Positions 59,919 to 64,000 of a stretch of DNA of 64,000 bases are shown here, in pieces. The notes beneath the pieces are model-generated. The model was not told the origin of the DNA and made no database searches. It worked only from the letters and a program-made list of their open reading frames with translations. This DNA comes from Phanerochaete sordida (lineage: Eukaryota; Basidiomycota; Agaricomycetes; Polyporales; Phanerochaetaceae). The stretch is taken from contig BPQB01000010.1 in NCBI GenBank assembly GCA_019973155.2, forward strand, positions 620,001-684,000, in the 5' to 3' direction. The translations under genes and the position numbers were made by a program. Numbering within the stretch: the stretch's first letter is position 1; each line of letters opens with the position of its first letter.

Positions 59919-60325
59919 GACGGGAGACGAAGACGGGCTACGCTGACCATAGGGGTGCGCGACGCGGTGACGGCGGCGTCGGTCCCTTTACTTCGAGTCT
60001 TACTCCCATTAGTGTCTCGCTTACTGTAGAAGTGAAATCGTCTGTATTGACATCACAATTGCTCATCAATGTAAATGAAACCCGAGCGCACCCCCTCAAC
60101 CCCTTCAACCTGCGGGACTTTGCTACAAACCGCTCTCGCGTTTCACGCTTGAGAGCGGTTTGAGCACGTGCCCCCGCACGGGCGGCTCCGAACCTAGCCG
60201 GACGCGAACCACATTGGCGCGAAACTCCTGAACGAGCCACGTGATCCGTGTCTAACCACGTGAACCTGCCAAATTTGGGGGGATCGCCGCCTCTCTTCTT
60301 ACCACCACCTTATTCACCGCTCAGC
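59919..60325. other. Intergenic region with a hairpin repeat
   Basis: No gene. Contains the inverted repeat at 60127-60161 and should include the RPB10 promoter. Confidence 0.4.
60127..60161. repeat. Short inverted repeat
   Basis: Arms AAACCGCTCTC and GAGAGCGGTTT, perfectly complementary over 11 bp, with a 13-nt spacer. It could form a hairpin or be a dyad protein-binding site. Confidence 0.75.
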
Positions 60326-60941
60326 ATGGTCAGCGAACCCGCTTCACGTCTCTAGCCAGCGCTGACCTAGCGTAACTTTCTAAGATCATTCCAGTTCGCT
60401 GCTTCTCGTGTGGAAAGGTCGTCGGTGATAAGTGGGCGGCGTATCTCAAGCTGCTGGAGACCATGTCCGAGGGGTACGTCTGCGAAGTTCCTTCTGCACG
60501 AACTTTGTCATTGAACCTCATCTCGTCTCCTAGTGAGGCCCTGACCGAGCTTCAGCTGAAGCGCTACTGCTGCCGTCGCATGGTTCTGACACACGTCGAC
60601 CTTATTGAGAAGCTGCTGCAGTACAACCGTACGCTTTCAGTCTTCCTCCTCCGCTCGCAGACTACTCACCAGCCCCAAAGCGAACGAGAGGTCAAAATCA
60701 AAGCAAGACTATGCATAGATATGCCACTCTTCCGCACACCCGGTCAGCGGCGCTGGACCGGGTCTTGTACATTCGTGTCATGCACGACAAAAGCAGCGCT
60801 TCAAACCAAGGGCACGCCAGGTCAACTCAGCATTTCCCCTCTCATACACAGAACTGGGCTGCATTCACGGTTCTACTAGAGGGGGCGCTTGCGGCAGCTG
60901 CCGAAGACTTGTGCGTGGACGACCATACATTTCGTCTCTAA
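60326..60941 (+). CDS. RPB10: RNA polymerases I/II/III subunit Rpb10 (ABC10beta); C-terminal end uncertain
   Basis: The ATG at 60326-60328 is followed at once by an intron (60329-60384). Exon 2 (60385-60473) begins [17 protein letters not shown], exon 3 (60534-60628) gives [20 protein letters not shown]. Spliced, the protein starts [18 protein letters not shown], the hallmark of Rpb10. Four zinc-binding cysteines are present (CFSC and the adjacent CC of YCCRR). Rpb10 is a ~70-residue subunit shared by the three nuclear RNA polymerases. After YN a GTACGC donor follows. The acceptor at 60672 would add PPKRTRGQ, but that frame stays open to 60941, far longer than any Rpb10, so the true end is probably reached by another splice. 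Confidence 0.85.
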
Positions 60942-61309
60942 CTACCTCTCCTTCCCGTCCATGTTGTATTCTAGAGCTCTAATCAGATCACCTCATTTGC
61001 GAGGCCTATACGTTCGATCGTTGAATACTAACATCACAAAACCATTGTGTACTGGGCGCGTAGTTGAGCGGGGCAGCTATATCTGGAATGTCTCTAGACT
61101 GCCGCAGACCAATGCGGTCTCGGTGCTTGGTCCACGACTCTGAGCTGCAGGTAAACTCTTCACGTTGAGCATCAGCTCATGGGGCGGAGGTGTTTCGCTC
61201 TCTTTTCCGCTCATCCTTCCGGAAAGTACGCGAAGGCCGATTTATACCAGGTGAGTAAATTGATACTTGCTTGTCGCATGCGCTGCCAGCGACGCGAGCC
61301 AATTGATTA
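60942..61309. other. Intergenic region
   Basis: No gene supported. Confidence 0.35.
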
Positions 61310-62259
61310 TTTTATTCCCCTCGTTGTTCCCCAGTGACCCTCCGCTCTGACCCTTTTACGTACAGATACGAGCTCCACCAGGCTGCAAGAGGAACGTATT
61401 TGGACGTGCTCGTGTCGTTCATGACGAAGCGCCGAAGATTCACAAGTTTGGCTCGGAGGTTCCCCAGCAAGTAATTGCTTTCGTAATATGGGAGAATGCC
61501 ACCAAACGCACCATCGAGCCAATATTCGGGCTGGCCCTGCTCGCATGGCGATCTACACAGTACGTGGTGGATCAGTGAACGACGGCTGATGGCGTACCTC
61601 AGGCTCGAGTGCGACATGTGCGACGTAGCCTGAGGCGGAACTCAGTGTCCTGCCCCACGATGCAGCTCTAGCAAATGAAGATCGTACAACTGGATGCTGG
61701 AGCGGCCGAGGCCAAGCGTCCCGCCGTGCTTGCTTGTATTCTGACCCTTCACGAGACCCCCGGCGAGCATTTATTGCAGATAATGAGACGATTTGGAAGT
61801 CCACCAAATGTTAGATTTCATAGACAGCCTCTGCGGTACAGCACCGCACTTTGTGGTGCTGAATAGGCAGCGGAGTGCCGTCGCGGCCGCACTGCATATT
61901 CTTCAGCTTGCAAAGGAACCTGTCACCGTCGATCTCAAGTCTCTTATGAGCCACACGCTGCCAAGAGTTGGCGGTCTAGAGGATTCACTCACTACTATGA
62001 GATGACTGGGCTTGCCGATGATTTCCGGGAGTAAGTCATCACTGTGTCCATGGAGACCTCGGAGCTGATCGTTGTATGCGCACAGCAGAGGGAACCCTTC
62101 GACGCCGTTCCGCGAAGACGACCAGGAGGTCCGCTCTCGAGGCCCCATGACTTCCTGGCGCGCGTGTGTCTGCAGCGTACGCTGGGCAAGCGTCGAAGGT
62201 AGGCGTGCTTGCTCATGCGTGGGCCAGGAAGCTTGGCGAGGTACCAGGTGGAAGAACAT
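61310..62259 (-). pseudogene. Degenerate paralogue of the 62692-63418 gene
   Basis: Minus-strand blocks align in order with the neighbouring intact gene. GVEGFPLLCAYNDQLRGL corresponds to GVQGVPLLDAFAGQLQGL. KLKNMQCGRDGTPLPIQHHK corresponds to KMKNVQCVRGGLPQPIQRHR. SSIQLYDLHLLELHRG corresponds to HGIGLENLYLIELQRHG. A block with GYVAHV corresponds to GYMVTRV. The second block ends at a TAA (codon EI-stop, near 61824) where the intact copy reads EFLGK, and the third and fourth blocks are in different frames. This looks like an inactivated tandem copy. Confidence 0.7.
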
Positions 62260-62691
62260 GCGCGAACTATAGACATATGTGTACGGTACGTGAGGACTTC
62301 CGCTGGCTATGGTCCTTGGGATTCGGGAAAGATGTCATCCGCAGTGCGTCAGGAAGGGGTCAATAGTCTCTCATGATTCATTGGCTAGTGACCGGATATC
62401 TTGACGCTCTGTTGCGATCGGGCTCGCTCCCATGCCAAACCTTTCATTATAGCCTCCGGTGTCTGGATGCGGTTCCGAGGCACTGCACGCTCCGCACATC
62501 TGCCTCCCTTCAGCCCTTGTTTACTTTCCATACGACCGTCCAGACTTATAAGTATGGTCCCAATTTACGCAGACGTGTTCTTCTACTTGGTGAGTAGGTT
62601 TGTTCCCGCCCTCGGATAATGTTCTCGCCTTTGACTGTCTGACGTGTAGCTGTCTATAATCAACAAGGTGGAAATTCCGGACTGCATGTAT
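62260..62691. other. Intergenic region
   Basis: No gene supported in ~430 bp between the pseudogene and its intact paralogue. Confidence 0.4.
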
Positions 62692-63418
62692 CTAGAAGCC
62701 TCCGCCGTCAATGATGGTGAAGGTAGAATCGAACCACATGGGGAACACGGGCTGCTGTGAGCAAAGTCAGATAATTCATGCAACCATGGCACTGACATAC
62801 CATGAATTCAGGGTCAACCCTCGTGACCATGTAACCCAGAACGGGCAGCAAGGTCTTGCCGTGGCGCTGCAACTCAATTAGGTAGAGGTTTTCGAGCCCG
62901 ATGCCGTGGGATCCGAGCACGAACGTGCCGTCATGCTCGCTCGTAGGCTCGGCCTAAGATCCGGCGTCAGTGGGTACGCTCAAAGACGCGAAATCCATTA
63001 GAGAGCTCTCTGACCTTTCCTAAGAACTCATGCACGACCTCGGCTATGCAGCGCACCAACCTGTGCCGCTGGATAGGCTGCGGCAGGCCTCCTCGAACGC
63101 ACTGTACGTTCTTCATCTTGCGGAAGGCCTTGTATCCTTGAACCTAATGGCCACGGTCAATGAAAGGATTCTCGATGTAGCTGTGAAGCCACGGACCGCA
63201 ATAAGGCAGTTGGCCTTGCCAAAGTTCGCGGGGAGCAGCTCGTCGCTGAGCCCCGCCAGTCCCTGGAGCTGCCCGGCAAATGCATCGAGGAGAGGAACTC
63301 CCTGAACACCGTTGTAGAAGAATTTCCAGATCGCTTGCTCGTCCGGTCGCATTGATGCATGACGCGGATGCAGGAACGAAGCGTTCGGCAAAATCTGGAG
63401 GGTAGTTTGCTGGGCCAT
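62692..63418 (-). CDS. Standalone protein with the F-box-associated C-terminal domain, 188 aa
   Basis: Four exons, all phase 0: 63418-63197, 63143-63015, 62953-62801 and 62754-62692. The product reads MAQQTTLQILPNASF, then GVQGVPLLDAFAGQLQGL, GYKAFRKMKNVQC, RLVRCIAEVVHEFLGK, LENLYLIELQRHG and a hydrophobic end with MWFDSTFTIIDGGGF. The order GY..R, then a helix ending in F, then LYLIEL, parallels the C-terminal part of the F-box fusion proteins at 39816 and 43864 (WPGY, LRDFCE, LYLIELRHVS). No known domain recognised. No signal peptide. A broken copy lies 0.4 kb downstream. Confidence 0.65.
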
Positions 63419-64000
63419 CGTCTGCCGGGAATTGGAAGCTGAGAAAAGGTAAGAGTATCGAAGCGAGTGCAGTAGCGGGTGAGCGACGTGTTATGGGCTG
63501 TAGCAAATGATTGGTAGCCTTATATCTTGGTCATAGCCTGACATTGTCCAGCAATGGAGTTTGCAACGAGGAAGCCTCGCAAGTGGATCGCGCTTTGTCA
63601 AATCCGTATTGGGCGCAGGGATCAGGTCTTATGGACAGACTACCCTATCTTCTCTCTGCGATCCGCAGGCCAAGCAATTGTAAATACCGCTGCGCTGCCC
63701 ATGCCGGGGCGCCGAGAGGGTAAAGCGGCAAACACGAGGCCAAATCTCTACTAGCTTCCTTTATAAATCCTTCGTGTTGCTGTTAAATCGATGATCGCTG
63801 TGACATGGAACTCATGAATATGCTTCGAGGCTTGATACGCTCATGACGCGGATGAACAAGACAGCAGAAATATTTGCGCGTGGAAGAGTTGAAACGTATC
63901 TGACTTACAAACGAGACGATGTAAAGCATCATATTATACTGCACCAACCTTGAGCTTAAAGCCGCTTCCTTCATTGTAACATCAAATGAGGGTAGAAGCT
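63419..64000. other. Terminal region without a clear gene
   Basis: No gene supported. It should hold the promoter of the 63418 gene. TTATAAA at 63760-63766 is too far upstream to be sure of. Confidence 0.35.

Noticed and set aside
1..64000. tRNA, rRNA, CRISPR or bacterial operon features
   Set aside because: No cloverleaf with A/B box pattern, no rRNA core sequence and no regularly spaced repeats were seen. Spliced eukaryotic genes cover the window.

Overview
This window looks like nuclear DNA of a basidiomycete (Agaricomycetes, probably Polyporales-like). Almost every gene is cut by many 45-65 nt introns with GTRNGY donors and CTRAY branch sites. Other signs are TATA boxes with C/T-rich start regions, F-box proteins, DUF6533-type membrane proteins, 'macrofage activating glycoprotein' paralogues and DUF6589/RecQ-type debris. 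I assembled exons by hand from splice signals, reading-frame continuity, remembered protein families and comparison between paralogues inside the window. Exon coordinates are therefore models, not transcripts. I saw no tRNA, rRNA, CRISPR array or prokaryotic signal.

Layout. 0.5-7.5 kb: a small hydrophobic secreted protein; a coiled-coil nuclear protein (-); an OGFr-domain protein (+) whose coding end overlaps a GSKIP-domain protein (-); VPS45 (+). 8.2-19 kb: two F-box proteins, a 14-exon cytochrome P450 (-), a large glycosylated membrane protein (-) and an unrecognised 237-residue protein. 19.1-29.5 kb: three DUF6533-family paralogues (one -, two + in tandem) that share one 15-16 exon plan including a 2-nt exon. 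ERV46 and a frameshifted pseudogene lie between them. 30-39.5 kb: a PAF-acetylhydrolase-like lipase (-) divergent from the rRNA/tRNA acetyltransferase KRE33/NAT10 (+), then a JEN1-type carboxylate transporter (+).

39.8-47.3 kb: a tandem segmental duplication. Each unit carries one long gene (-) that joins an F-box domain, a hydrophobic segment and a C-terminal domain I do not recognise. Unit 1 has a hAT-like MITE in its promoter that unit 2 lacks. 47.3-53.3 kb: an AIFM2/FSP1-like FAD oxidoreductase and two tandem GPI-type secreted glycoproteins. 53.8-58.6 kb: condensin subunit CND1/YCS4 (-). 58.9-59.9 kb: a DUF6589-like N-terminal fragment running into a truncated RecQ helicase fragment. 60.3 kb: RPB10, whose first coding exon is just the ATG. 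61.3-63.4 kb: one apparently intact and one broken copy of a small gene that shares the C-terminal domain of the duplicated F-box genes.

Most genes are housekeeping (membrane traffic, condensin, ribosome biogenesis, transcription) mixed with fast-evolving, duplicated fungal families. Nothing forms an obvious metabolic cluster. The most unusual content is the exon architecture of the DUF6533 trio and the duplicated F-box/C-terminal-domain genes with their non-canonical GC-AG introns and standalone relatives.
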